Assembly (NCBI RefSeq): GCF_030325625.1
Contig: NZ_JACAIS010000008.1
Span: forward strand, 215,022 to 279,021
Direction: 5' to 3'
DNA length: 64,000 bases
From: Sphingobacterium sp. N143
GTDB lineage: Bacteria; Bacteroidota; Bacteroidia; Sphingobacteriales; Sphingobacteriaceae
Shown: positions 27,382 through 35,879 of the stretch, piece after piece
How the letters are laid out: each line of letters begins with the position of its first letter
How positions within the stretch are numbered: the stretch's first letter is position 1
The notes under the pieces: model-generated
What the model was told of the DNA's origin: nothing
Seen by the model: only the letters and a program-made list of their open reading frames with translations
Databases searched by the model: none
Translations under genes and position numbers: made by a program

Positions 27382-28026
27382 CTAGACCAAGTCGAATTCG
27401 CCCAGATAGGTACTCTTGGATACCTTATTGGCTTTGCGGTCCGTAAAGAAAATCCAGACATGGCCAGTTCCACCCAATAGGTGCGCTGGTATCTGAATAT
27501 CGATCGTACCATCGGCCCGGGTCGGTGGCGTAGGTGCCGTCATAAACTCGTCCTGCTCTGGTTGATAGACCAGGATAAGGACCTGATCATCCGCTTTGGT
27601 CTGATAAAGACTATTGAGCGTAGTATCCCAGTCCACCGATACGATCCCTGACGCCACTGTTACGCTCATTGCTCCACCGCTGAGGTATGACCCCGTACTG
27701 ATGTCAATTTTGGAGTAATCCAGCTCAAAACTTGGGTAATTACCGGCGATCGCCTGCGCCATATTGAGCTGCATGGCCACATTGGTCGGAGCCATCTTGT
27801 CCGACTTGGCGAGCCCAAATCCGATCTTCAGGATCGGTGTGATGGGCATCAGGAACTTGGCTATGGTCAGAAAGCGTTCCTGTTGGATCAGTTGCTCCTC
27901 CGTCGCTGCCTTTGTACGTTTTTTGTACAGCCCCTTGACATAGTTGATCGACTTCCAAGACGAGGCTATTACCGCGCCCACTTTACCACTCGCCTTCCCG
28001 TTGATTCCGTTTGTGATTGTTGCCAT
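27382..28026 (-). CDS. DUF6266-family protein
   Basis: 214 residues. The N-terminus MATITNGINGKASGKVGAVI followed by SSWKSINYVKGLYKKR is the hallmark of DUF6266, a Bacteroidota-specific family of unknown function. The C-terminal half is predicted beta-rich (VASGIVSVDWDTT, QVLILVYQPEQ, HVWIFFTDRKANKVSKSTYLG). It is the first gene of the cassette, with a promoter at 28100-28131, giving a leader of about 70 nt. Confidence 0.8.
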   Translation of the reverse strand: MATITNGINGKASGKVGAVIASSWKSINYVKGLYKKRTKAATEEQLIQQERFLTIAKFLMPITPILKIGFGLAKSDKMAPTNVAMQLNMAQAIAGNYPSFELDYSKIDISTGSYLSGGAMSVTVASGIVSVDWDTTLNSLYQTKADDQVLILVYQPEQDEFMTAPTPPTRADGTIDIQIPAHLLGGTGHVWIFFTDRKANKVSKSTYLGEFDLV

Positions 28027-28099
28027 TTTGTTTTAAATTTTAAAAAGTTAAACCATCATAAAGCATTCATTTATACCGGTATATTTTGCTTTACATCGA

Positions 28100-28131
28100 C
28101 AAACATAACATCTAAGTAATAGGCTTGTCAA
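28100..28131 (-). promoter_or_regulatory. Bacteroidota-type promoter of the DUF6266 operon
   Basis: On the minus strand TTG (28131-28129), 21 nt, then TATGTTTG (28107-28100). This fits the TTTG-N19-21-TAnnTTTG consensus for the primary sigma factor of Bacteroidota. It lies 74 bp upstream of the DUF6266 start. Confidence 0.7.
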
Positions 28132-28140
28132 GAGCTGGAA

Positions 28141-28200
28141 ACAGGTCGGCGGAGACCTGTCGGTGCTATCCGTAATATTGTCGGCGAGCTGTCGGAGGTC
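28141..28200. repeat. Inverted and direct repeats upstream of the DUF6266 promoter
   Basis: ACAGGTC (28141-28147) and GACCTGT (28154-28160) form a hairpin, and the motif TGTCGG recurs at 28159, 28179 and 28190. The stretch GTCGGCGGAGACCTGTCGG is repeated imperfectly 35 bp later as GTCGGCGAGCTGTCGG. It lies directly upstream of the -33 box, so it may be an operator for the HTH or LytTR proteins encoded next door. The rest of 28201-28460 shows nothing I can name. Confidence 0.5.
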
Positions 28201-28460
28201 CACTAGAAAATAAGGGAAATGGCCGGTTGCTCAACTAGTATTGACCGGCACGGAACAATGACTATGCTCACTGAATGATCAGCTTGCATCGCAACAACTT
28301 CGCCTTAATTTCGGAGCGCGGGCAGACGATAGCCAGACTCAGAGCAGGTATCAGCCAGACCTTGGTCAGTAAAAGCCTGGTCCATAGCTGCCCGGGATCT
28401 GCTCCAGTCTCGGTCAGATCCGCGGGCAATCCGAAGCAGGTACGAATACATTCCGAAGAT

Positions 28461-28721
28461 TTAAGGCATGCGTTTGGGCCATTTCTTATATTCGGCGATA
28501 TACAACTGTACCACGTCTTTTTTGCCATAGAGGTCGGCATTGCCCACCTTTCCGACTGCTTTGAGCAAGCCCCTTTCGATACGCCGCTCAATGGTGCGTA
28601 CACTCTTGCTCAGATAAGAGGCTACCTCTTTGATAGTCATGGTGCCTATAAGCTTGTTGAGATCTGAATACTGCTGGTCTTGCAGGAGATCAAGTATACG
28701 ATCCAACTTTGTATTTATCAT
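28461..28721 (-). CDS. Excisionase/MerR-type helix-turn-helix protein
   Basis: About 86 residues from the ATG at 28721 (MINTKLDRILDLLQ); an open frame extends to 28844. The HTH is MTIKEVASYLSKSVRTIERR followed by the winged part LLKAVGKVGNADLYGKKDVV. Such HTH_17 domains occur in excisionases and small phage or ICE regulators. It lies upstream of the DUF6266 cassette on the same strand and is a candidate activator. Confidence 0.75.
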   Translation of the reverse strand: MINTKLDRILDLLQDQQYSDLNKLIGTMTIKEVASYLSKSVRTIERRIERGLLKAVGKVGNADLYGKKDVVQLYIAEYKKWPKRMP

Positions 28722-28942
28722 CGGATCAGAATGGCTTGGTGCAGTGCGTAGCGAATAGGAAATCTGTATCTTGTTGCCACTCGCATTGGACACAAAACGA
28801 GGAATAATCCCCTGTAGATCAGGAGAACCTATAGCGAAAAACATACATTGGTAGGTTAGCTTGACTAACCGCCGAAATCCAGCTAGACAGTATGGCCTTG
28901 CCTACTGTCCCCGGTTTGTCTGGTTTATAATTGTGGGATACA

Positions 28943-29977
28943 TCAGTTCAGTGGTATAAGGTCATCCCAGCCCTTATGCCGCAGATTATTTAAGTTATCC
29001 AAAAAATCCTTTAACTTTTTTTCTTTGCGCATCCATTCGGTTACCAGCAGCAGATTACCGATCTCCATTGCTGTCATCTTCAACCTGAGGCTATCGAATA
29101 CTTCCTTACGGAACTCCAGTTGAGTGGCATTGGGCATTATCGGATAACGGACATGCATCATATTCACCCTACAAGTGCTACTGATACGGAAATACCACTT
29201 GTCAAGGCCCCTTGCTTCCAGCTCCTGCACGAAATGATCCGCCTCTAGGCGGGTACCATCGATCAGGATGACTTCCTTTTTTCTTGTTTTGGAAAAATAA
29301 AAGGGAACATCAAACATACGTACAGCATCTTTCCGCAAGGTCTTGGCATCAAATCGAGCATGGTTGTACAACACATCATAGAGTGATCCGATGACGATAC
29401 GTTCATTCAATGTGCTTGGATTTACAATGGTCACCACTCTTTCTACGGTCTTTTCTACAGGAATAATTTTCTCCGGTATCAGATGACCGAATAGCGCCAA
29501 TGCATTTGTGGGGGTGAACCACCATACTTGGCCTCGAGTAATAACATATCTCACATAGACTATGCATCCAGCACCGATAAAGGGCATATAATGGATCAAA
29601 TAACTTCTGAAAAATAAATACGTACTGCCGCTGCGTACAAAAGATATCAAAAAGATAAAGGGAAGATACATCAGCATGAGCGCGACTGAAGTGGACAGGA
29701 TGGCCCACACCTTTTCTGCTATTGGTAAACTCCTGGTGTGTACACGTCCCTCCCTAAACAGGGGCAAATCCGGATAACGCTTCTGCCAAGATACCCACAA
29801 TGCTTTTAAGCGCATACGAATGAGCGCTATGGCAATGATGATTGCCACTGTAAATGCCAATGTCCAGGTCCAATAGCCAGGTGTCCAAAATCGCTTCAAA
29901 TAAATACCGTGATTTCCGATTAAATTAAAAAGCATGGATACGAGCAAACTCACCACAATTAGTTTAAATACTTTCAT
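28943..29977 (-). CDS. Membrane-anchored LytTR-like regulator
   Basis: About 344 residues. The N-terminal half has four hydrophobic segments (near residues 5-25, 37-55, 95-115 and 125-145). The C-terminal part resembles a LytTR DNA-binding domain: KKEVILIDGTRLEADHFVQE and then WYFRISSTCRVNMMHV, the strand pattern that ends in the conserved 'RI..S..VN...I'. It would act as a membrane-bound transcription factor. 222 bp separate it from the HTH gene on the same strand. Family call is moderate. Confidence 0.65.
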   Translation of the reverse strand: MKVFKLIVVSLLVSMLFNLIGNHGIYLKRFWTPGYWTWTLAFTVAIIIAIALIRMRLKALWVSWQKRYPDLPLFREGRVHTRSLPIAEKVWAILSTSVALMLMYLPFIFLISFVRSGSTYLFFRSYLIHYMPFIGAGCIVYVRYVITRGQVWWFTPTNALALFGHLIPEKIIPVEKTVERVVTIVNPSTLNERIVIGSLYDVLYNHARFDAKTLRKDAVRMFDVPFYFSKTRKKEVILIDGTRLEADHFVQELEARGLDKWYFRISSTCRVNMMHVRYPIMPNATQLEFRKEVFDSLRLKMTAMEIGNLLLVTEWMRKEKKLKDFLDNLNNLRHKGWDDLIPLN

Positions 29978-30163
29978 ATACAATATTAAGTCCTCTTAAA
30001 TGGCTCAGATTTATATTGATTAGCACCCAATTTACTAAAAAAATCAAATATTAAGTAAAATTCAATCATCCAAAAGAAGATTATCCTCCAAAATCAAGGA
30101 GGTTATTCTTCCTGATTCGCTTAAGTAATTTCTAAAGCAAATATTTGCCAAAAGAGTATTTTT

Positions 30164-30547
30164 ATGAAAGAGAACTTTAATAATGCAGGTGTGGCGCAAA
30201 AAGTAGTCACGCTGCTAGCACTACCCTTAGCTGATCGTGCACTAGAGATGCAGCTTCTTAAAGACGATTTTGCAGCTTGGATGGAGCAGAATTTTATCCT
30301 CAAGTCCCATCAGGTTGAGCAGCTCCACAATCTTCCCGATGACTTTCGGAAACAACTTAGCAATGCTATCAGTAATTACCTGATGCAGGGCAACGTGCTT
30401 CAATTTCAAAAAGACGAAAAGGAAGAAGAAGATCCCGAATTTAAAGAGCTGAGCGTCCACGGCCTCGAGCAATGGCAGGATGAAGTCGTGGGGATGACTT
30501 TCACCCCCCTTTTTATACGGATTTCATACCGAGATCCGCATCGATAA
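30164..30547 (+). CDS. Small cytoplasmic protein, unknown function
   Basis: 127 residues, not recognised. The N-terminal 95 residues are helical and charged (KVVTLLALPLADRALEMQLL, DDFAAWMEQNFILKSHQ), with a Glu-rich stretch (KDEKEEEDPEFKEL) before a hydrophobic/basic end. It is divergent from the LytTR-like gene and followed by a GC hairpin (30574-30606) and an AraC gene. Confidence 0.5.
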   Translation: MKENFNNAGVAQKVVTLLALPLADRALEMQLLKDDFAAWMEQNFILKSHQVEQLHNLPDDFRKQLSNAISNYLMQGNVLQFQKDEKEEEDPEFKELSVHGLEQWQDEVVGMTFTPLFIRISYRDPHR

Positions 30548-30573
30548 TCAAATCCCACGTTATCCAAAACCAT

Positions 30574-30606
30574 TCCCCCGATCATTCCGAAATCCTGACC
30601 GGGGGA
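30574..30606 (+). terminator. GC-rich hairpin, possible terminator
   Basis: TCCCCCG (30574-30580) pairs with CGGGGGA (30600-30606). No T run follows. It lies between the 127-residue gene and the AraC gene and may attenuate read-through. Confidence 0.45.
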
Positions 30607-30628
30607 TATAAATAACCTATAAACCATT

Positions 30629-31627
30629 ATGAAAACAGCTTTACAGATCGATGTCGCACAACTATTTGGCGAGCCACTCGGTAATGAAAATACGGCCCTC
30701 CACCCCCGCATCAGGATGTCCAATGCAACCTGTCAGCAGTATTCAAATCCCAAAGGACAAGCCTGCCTGCAACAGTTTGACGGACTGCTTGGCTTTATCA
30801 ATATTATGGATGTCCATATTCCCACCGATATTGTTATTCCATTACGCGTCAGGCATTCGGATATTCATATCTTCTATGTCATCACCGACGATTTTGCCAT
30901 TCAGATCAAGGATATACGGCAGCAGGTCAGCTATACTATTTCTTTCAATCGTGGCCGTTATATTTACTTTCCCACAGGTGATTATCAACTTCAGATCCCC
31001 GCCGGCAGGTATACCATCGTTAACTTCTATTTCCGAGGCAGTATTTTCCGGGATGGTAACGAGCGTCCTTTCCAGTTTCTACATTCATTGATCCTTGCTT
31101 ACCGACAGAAGGATCCAAACATATGTTGTAGCATTGATTTTCGTGTTGGCCCCCGAACCATTTTATTGATGAAGACCATTATGGCAAATATCAAAAAAGG
31201 CGACCTGGACAGTGAGGTCAATATCCTTTGGGGTATCAAAAAACTGATCAAGCTTTCGAAGGAAAAGATCTTTGAGGAATACGACAAAATTTCCGAATCG
31301 CATTTAAAATCCAAAGAAGCCTATGCATTCATTAAGCGGGCTGTAGCTGAGTATGGGCAGGATTTTAAACTGAGTGATATTGCCGCGCAGCTCAATATCA
31401 GTAAGGACTATCTACATCTTCTTATCCACAGCTATTACGGCTTAAGTCCACAGGAGCTGAAAATAAATCTCATGCTGGATCTCGCCAAGCGATATATTGC
31501 TGATGGTATGCATACCGATGCAGTTGCCTATGAACTCGGCTACTCTGCCCCTAGCAGTTTTACACGTTTTTTTAAAAAGCGAGCTGGCATGACAGCTTCG
31601 GATTTTTTCAATTTTAATAACCAATGA
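30629..31627 (+). CDS. AraC-family transcriptional regulator
   Basis: 332 residues. The long N-terminal domain (about 200 residues) is unlike those of the other AraC proteins in the window. The C-terminal HTH contains LSDIAAQLNISKDYLHLLIH and VAYELGYSAPSSFTRFFKKR. It lies beside the DUF6266 cassette and a LytTR-like gene; whether it controls them is not visible. Confidence 0.85.
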   Translation: MKTALQIDVAQLFGEPLGNENTALHPRIRMSNATCQQYSNPKGQACLQQFDGLLGFINIMDVHIPTDIVIPLRVRHSDIHIFYVITDDFAIQIKDIRQQVSYTISFNRGRYIYFPTGDYQLQIPAGRYTIVNFYFRGSIFRDGNERPFQFLHSLILAYRQKDPNICCSIDFRVGPRTILLMKTIMANIKKGDLDSEVNILWGIKKLIKLSKEKIFEEYDKISESHLKSKEAYAFIKRAVAEYGQDFKLSDIAAQLNISKDYLHLLIHSYYGLSPQELKINLMLDLAKRYIADGMHTDAVAYELGYSAPSSFTRFFKKRAGMTASDFFNFNNQ

Positions 31628-31674
31628 TTATTTATAAATCTTTATTGTTAAATTAGTACTTGTAACCTAAAATC

Positions 31675-32361
31675 ATGAAAGAAATTATTCAAAAAGCCCG
31701 TGTATTTGCTCAAATGGTGCGAAAATTTTTTGAAGCTGAGCCAATTGACAAGAAAACGATTATTTCGAGAAAAGTCTGTGCTAAATATAACGCCCGGAAA
31801 TATGGTCCCTTGCATATTTTTATCGAAATAGCGGCATCCAATTTTCCGGAAAATTATCAGCTTGATGAAGATGTACTCAAGGCAGCAAATACAAATGCTA
31901 TCGATGACATTTATCATCCACGGCATATGCTTTATTACCTTTTGTCCAATGCGAAAAAGGTAGATTCACCACGGCAACCATTACCAATTAAAAAGAGCTA
32001 TAGTTATATGATATGGCAAATATTTAATCTATCCAAAGTGAATATCGTGACAACCCTCCCCAAACACCCACGCTTAGTAGAAATTCGTGAAGAAACGTTG
32101 GAATTGTCCGCGTCTAAAGCCGAGATACTGATCTTGACCAGTGGTGGTGATTATTTTGAAGTGAATCATCTTCTTTCGAAGATTGACCTGACAAATAAGT
32201 ATGTAATTATCTGTTCCGCTTTTGACGAATCCGAGATACGCGATCATGTTCTTTATCGAGTAGATCGTAAAATTTCTCCCTCTTTTGGAAGTGAAAAGGA
32301 ATGTCTTTTATTCGTCGATGAGATTATCCGGGAAGCAACAACAATTCCTCTGAAATCCTAA
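31675..32361 (+). CDS. Hypothetical protein
   Basis: 228 residues with no domain I recognise. It has a basic N-terminal region (KVCAKYNARKYGPLHIFIEI), then LPKHPRLVEIREETLELSAS and a more hydrophobic part (YVIICSAFDESEI) that could be an alpha/beta fold. There is no signal peptide. A perfect terminator follows within 7 bp, and the gene lies 47 bp after the AraC gene, so both may form one unit. Confidence 0.6.
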   Translation: MKEIIQKARVFAQMVRKFFEAEPIDKKTIISRKVCAKYNARKYGPLHIFIEIAASNFPENYQLDEDVLKAANTNAIDDIYHPRHMLYYLLSNAKKVDSPRQPLPIKKSYSYMIWQIFNLSKVNIVTTLPKHPRLVEIREETLELSASKAEILILTSGGDYFEVNHLLSKIDLTNKYVIICSAFDESEIRDHVLYRVDRKISPSFGSEKECLLFVDEIIREATTIPLKS

Positions 32362-32367
32362 TTTACC

Positions 32368-32386
32368 ATCCCCTTCCGAAGGGGAT
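32368..32386 (+). terminator. Rho-independent terminator
   Basis: ATCCCCTT-CCG-AAGGGGAT followed by TTTTTT, directly after the gene at 31675-32361. Confidence 0.9.
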
Positions 32387-32736
32387 TTTTTATTGCTATC
32401 CCTTTTCATTATTCCAAACCTGTGTATACCCGACTCCAGATTCGGTCAAGTCCGACTGCTTTTTACTGCCGAACTTTGGTATAAGTTAACGATGAAAAAG
32501 TTAGCGGGACAAAAACGAAAAAATAATAAAAGCCCGCCAGTAAATAATAATAGGCTTTAAATAAGAACACAAAACACAACATCGGAATTCTGATGCTAGG
32601 TTGTCAGAAGGAAGGGCGAGTCTGCCAAAAGATAAGTATGAAGCTAGCTTCCCTACCGACGGCAACGCACGAAAAAATCGGTCAGAACGAATAGCAAAAA
32701 CATAATGATTAAATAAATTTTTAAAAAATTAAGGTT
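32387..32736. other. Non-coding stretch upstream of the DUF6520-like gene
   Basis: 350 bp with no convincing reading frame. It holds the promoter region for the small exported protein at 32737, but I could not identify a clear TAnnTTTG box. Confidence 0.5.
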
Positions 32737-33108
32737 ATGAACCTAATTCACAACATCAAAAAAAATATCGTAGCCGTACTAGGTATGGCGATGATGATCG
32801 GATTGTCAGCTTGGTCGCTCACATCCGAAGGTACCGAAAACAGTAAAGCTGTAGCACCTGCTGAAAAAGCAGAACCTGCATTGTATTGGTATGAGGCCGA
32901 TTTGGTCAACAATACCATCGGAAATCAAGTGAACACTTCACCACAAACGAAGTCAGAATCAATGCCCGGAGGATCAAATCAAATCACTGACTGCGAAGAC
33001 CAAGCAACAGAGTTGTGTCTCGTTGGATTTGAAGCACCACAAAGCCCTAATACGCCGCTTCCAACAAATCCGGATGAAGAGCATAGTATCCGAAAAACTG
33101 CACAATAA
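32737..33108 (+). CDS. Small exported DUF6520-like protein
   Basis: 123 residues. One N-terminal membrane or signal segment (KNIVAVLGMAMMIGLSAWSL), then a low-complexity Ala/Glu region, an aromatic patch (ALYWYEADLV) and a short Cys pair (DCEDQATELCLVG). This layout is like the DUF6520 proteins that sit beside SusCD loci in Sphingobacteriaceae. It is convergent with the SusCD-TlpA locus and separated from it by a shared terminator. Confidence 0.6.
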   Translation: MNLIHNIKKNIVAVLGMAMMIGLSAWSLTSEGTENSKAVAPAEKAEPALYWYEADLVNNTIGNQVNTSPQTKSESMPGGSNQITDCEDQATELCLVGFEAPQSPNTPLPTNPDEEHSIRKTAQ

Positions 33109-33149
33109 TACATACCGTTAATATAAAGATCATCTCATCACCCAGTAAA

Positions 33150-33180
33150 AGCCCAGCCGTAAATATTATTACGCTGGGCT
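33150..33180. terminator. Bidirectional terminator
   Basis: AGCCCAG with an inner CGTAA/TTACG stem pairs with CTGGGCT, flanked by A- and T-rich DNA. It lies between the convergent DUF6520-like and TlpA genes. Confidence 0.8.
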
Positions 33181-33195
33181 TTCCTTTTCATCTAC

Positions 33196-34488
33196 TTAAT
33201 ACTGATCACTAATGACCAATGTTTCTATCGGACGTATCTCCGGCACTACTTTTAACCCGTAGCGTTCCAGCTCTTCGTTCAACCCCTCTAGCGTAAAGAA
33301 ATCCAGCGTCATGCCGTCAAACTCCATATCAACATTTCCGTCGTAATGCGTGTCATTTACAAAAGGTTTTTGTAAGGTACCTTCTATCATTCCACCTACG
33401 GTATTCAAAAAAGCGACAAAGGGCTGATTTTTTAAGATCCTTTTTTCATCGGCAAACAAGTTCCCTTTGGCAGATTCATTTCTGCGCCTAAAGGTGCTAA
33501 AGCCCTTTCCGCCTTTCGATTTCAGTTTATCTTTATTCCCAGTGCGTTTAAGCACCAAGGTTTCCATTGAAATGGTATCCCAAGAGAATTTTAAGGAGAA
33601 GTAGTTGGCGAGGTCTTTTTTCATAAATTCATATTTGTCCCGCTCTCTTCCTTTGGGAACCAGCAGATGATATACATACGTATGCTTGTAATACCATTCT
33701 TCGGGGTTCTCGAGATGCTCGGGACGACGGTAAAGATCGGGATTTCGCACATTCAGGGTAGTCTTCCAGGGCAGCCGCCAGTTCACAGAGCCAGAGCCAC
33801 CAAAAGCGGACTGTATCAAATAAAGTACCGTTACATTCCTCGCTGTGATGCTTCGGGCAGTCCCCCAGTCCCCGCCGTTAAACCGAAGCCCGTTAATAGT
33901 TAACGCTAGATAACTGAAAGACTGCAAGTCAGATTCGTACGCCTTATCAAACAAGGAGGTCCTAACGTCGGTTTGTATAACGGGTTTTGAATTCAAATGC
34001 TCGCCTCTCAGGAATTTACGGATATTTGCAGCGTTTATTGAGATCGCATGCGCTATATACTTTACATTGAGCTCTTCATCTAGCCATACAATACGTGGAA
34101 ATGCCCGTACATCAAACATCTTGTGTAATAAGGTGTCGCCCGAGATCATTTTTACCTGAGGTTTTTTAATCCAGTCACGCTTAGCGAAAAGGCTTTCTGT
34201 CGAATCTTTGCTTTCCCTATTAACCATGATAATCTGTATAGAATCGCCAAACATTGCCTGTAGCTTTTCAACTTTAGGAAAAGATTCAATGCATGAAGAG
34301 CAGCCATGCCCCCAAAAATCAAGAATAGTTAGCTTATAGTTATGCGGTTCCAAGCCGACTTCCTTATCTGGAGCCAATACTTCTTTAAATTTCAATGCAG
34401 GCAGCTTATCGCCTACTTGTAGCGTCTGTGCAACGGCCATCTTCATGAAGATGACCATTGCCATGAGAAGAATAATCTGTTTATTCAT
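33196..34488 (-). CDS. TlpA-family disulfide reductase-like protein
   Basis: 430 residues. Signal peptide (MNKQIILLMAMVIFMKMAVA), a thioredoxin-like domain with ILDFWGHGCSSCIESFPKVE (CSSC in place of CGPC), and a C-terminal region of about 230 residues that is typical of SusCD-linked TlpA proteins in this group. It overlaps the SusD stop by 8 bp, so translation is coupled. It probably acts in the periplasm on the substrate imported by this locus. Confidence 0.9.
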   Translation of the reverse strand: MNKQIILLMAMVIFMKMAVAQTLQVGDKLPALKFKEVLAPDKEVGLEPHNYKLTILDFWGHGCSSCIESFPKVEKLQAMFGDSIQIIMVNRESKDSTESLFAKRDWIKKPQVKMISGDTLLHKMFDVRAFPRIVWLDEELNVKYIAHAISINAANIRKFLRGEHLNSKPVIQTDVRTSLFDKAYESDLQSFSYLALTINGLRFNGGDWGTARSITARNVTVLYLIQSAFGGSGSVNWRLPWKTTLNVRNPDLYRRPEHLENPEEWYYKHTYVYHLLVPKGRERDKYEFMKKDLANYFSLKFSWDTISMETLVLKRTGNKDKLKSKGGKGFSTFRRRNESAKGNLFADEKRILKNQPFVAFLNTVGGMIEGTLQKPFVNDTHYDGNVDMEFDGMTLDFFTLEGLNEELERYGLKVVPEIRPIETLVISDQY

Positions 34489-35857
34489 TATAGCCGGGAT
34501 TTTGTGTTAGATAAGTGTTCAATAATATTTCTTTGCTGGGGATCGGTAAATATTTGGCATAAGGCTGCCATGTCGGTTTTGCTTTACCGAGTACTGCGTC
34601 AATGGTATTCCAGCGAATCAGGTCAAACCAGCGGTGTCCCCATTCTGCAAAAAGCTCATTTTGGCGCTCCCCTTTGATTGCGTCCCAAAGCAAAGAAGCG
34701 TTTGCAAATTGATATTCCGATAAACCAGCCCGCTTTCGGACCACATTTAAAGCCGCTGTCGCCTCCTCATATTGCTTCATTCCATATAATGATTCGGCAC
34801 GGATCAGATAAATTTCGGCCAATCGAAAGACCACATTGTATTCTTCAATAGGAGTCATCAGCCGGCTCTTGTACTTCACCGGATAGTGATAAGTCGTTCC
34901 TGAAATCGTATTGGAATTGATCCACGACTGTTTTCGGAGGTCAGTAGCTACATAGCTTTGCAGTAGATCTTCTCGTAGTACATACGTGGGTTTCGTGCTG
35001 GTGTTGAACGGAATAAAACTTACGCCCTCTGCCGTATTGCTCACTGTGGCGCCCAGTTGCCACAAGATCTCCCTGGATTTTATTTTAAACACCTGATTGA
35101 GATCCGCTTCTAACATGTAACTGGTATTCTTCAATATTTCATCCGTATTTGCAATGGCCTGCTCATGATTTCCCAGGTAAAGGTTCACCCTCGCCATTAA
35201 GGCAAGCGCAACGTAATAATTCGGAATTGTTCGATCTGTATTAGCTTCTTTAGGTAGCAGCTTTACGGACCTTTCTAAATCAGCTAACAGCGATTTCATA
35301 ACGAAATCCTTACTATCGCGACCTTTAACAGCATTGACCTTATAATCTGATGAAGAGATATAGGGCACATCGCCAAACAATTGAGTCAGATAGAAATGTA
35401 AGAATGCGCGAACAAAGAGCACCTGACCCAAAAAATTATCCCGATCAGTAGGTGAAAGTAGCTGATCGCGCTCCGCATTTTCGATCACCAGATTAGCCCG
35501 GTATATGCTCCGATAGGCATACACCCAAAAATTATTCACCACCGAATTGGAACTTAACAATAGGTTTTGCGAGAATTCATCGTAGTTTCCACCCAGGAGT
35601 GTCGGCGACAGCTCATCCGAAGCCATCCCCATATACACAGAGAGCCCGCCATTGGTCATGGAAAGGTTGAGTGCCCGCATCTGAAGAAAGATACCGGCCA
35701 TAGCCGATTCATACCCCTTTTTTGACTGGAAGAGTACCTCTGAATTGACCAGATGATCCGGTGTCTCCACCTGTACTAGCTTATTACAGGCCGGCAGCAG
35801 CAGAAGATTAGCTACTATAAAGCTAGAGATACATATTTGTAATATACTGTTTTTCAT
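34481..35857 (-). CDS. SusD/RagB-family outer-membrane lipoprotein
   Basis: About 458 residues from ATG 35857 (MKNSILQICIS); an ATG at 35878 is also open. Lipobox in LLLPACNKL. The SusD marks are FLGQVLFVRAFLHFYLTQLF, VPYISSSDYKVN and, at the end, ERQNELFAEWGHRWFDLIRW with LTQNPGYNE. It is the surface-exposed partner of the SusC protein encoded upstream. Confidence 0.95.
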   Translation of the reverse strand: MKNSILQICISSFIVANLLLLPACNKLVQVETPDHLVNSEVLFQSKKGYESAMAGIFLQMRALNLSMTNGGLSVYMGMASDELSPTLLGGNYDEFSQNLLLSSNSVVNNFWVYAYRSIYRANLVIENAERDQLLSPTDRDNFLGQVLFVRAFLHFYLTQLFGDVPYISSSDYKVNAVKGRDSKDFVMKSLLADLERSVKLLPKEANTDRTIPNYYVALALMARVNLYLGNHEQAIANTDEILKNTSYMLEADLNQVFKIKSREILWQLGATVSNTAEGVSFIPFNTSTKPTYVLREDLLQSYVATDLRKQSWINSNTISGTTYHYPVKYKSRLMTPIEEYNVVFRLAEIYLIRAESLYGMKQYEEATAALNVVRKRAGLSEYQFANASLLWDAIKGERQNELFAEWGHRWFDLIRWNTIDAVLGKAKPTWQPYAKYLPIPSKEILLNTYLTQNPGYNE

Positions 35858-35879
35858 ATTCTTAAAATTTGACTCCATT

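Noticed and set aside
25813..28026. Prophage
   Set aside because: Holin-like and DUF5675 genes are present, but no integrase, capsid, terminase, portal or tail gene was found.
28268..28603. Minus-strand open frame of 111 codons
   Set aside because: Overlaps the HTH gene in another frame and looks like GC-rich shadow sequence.
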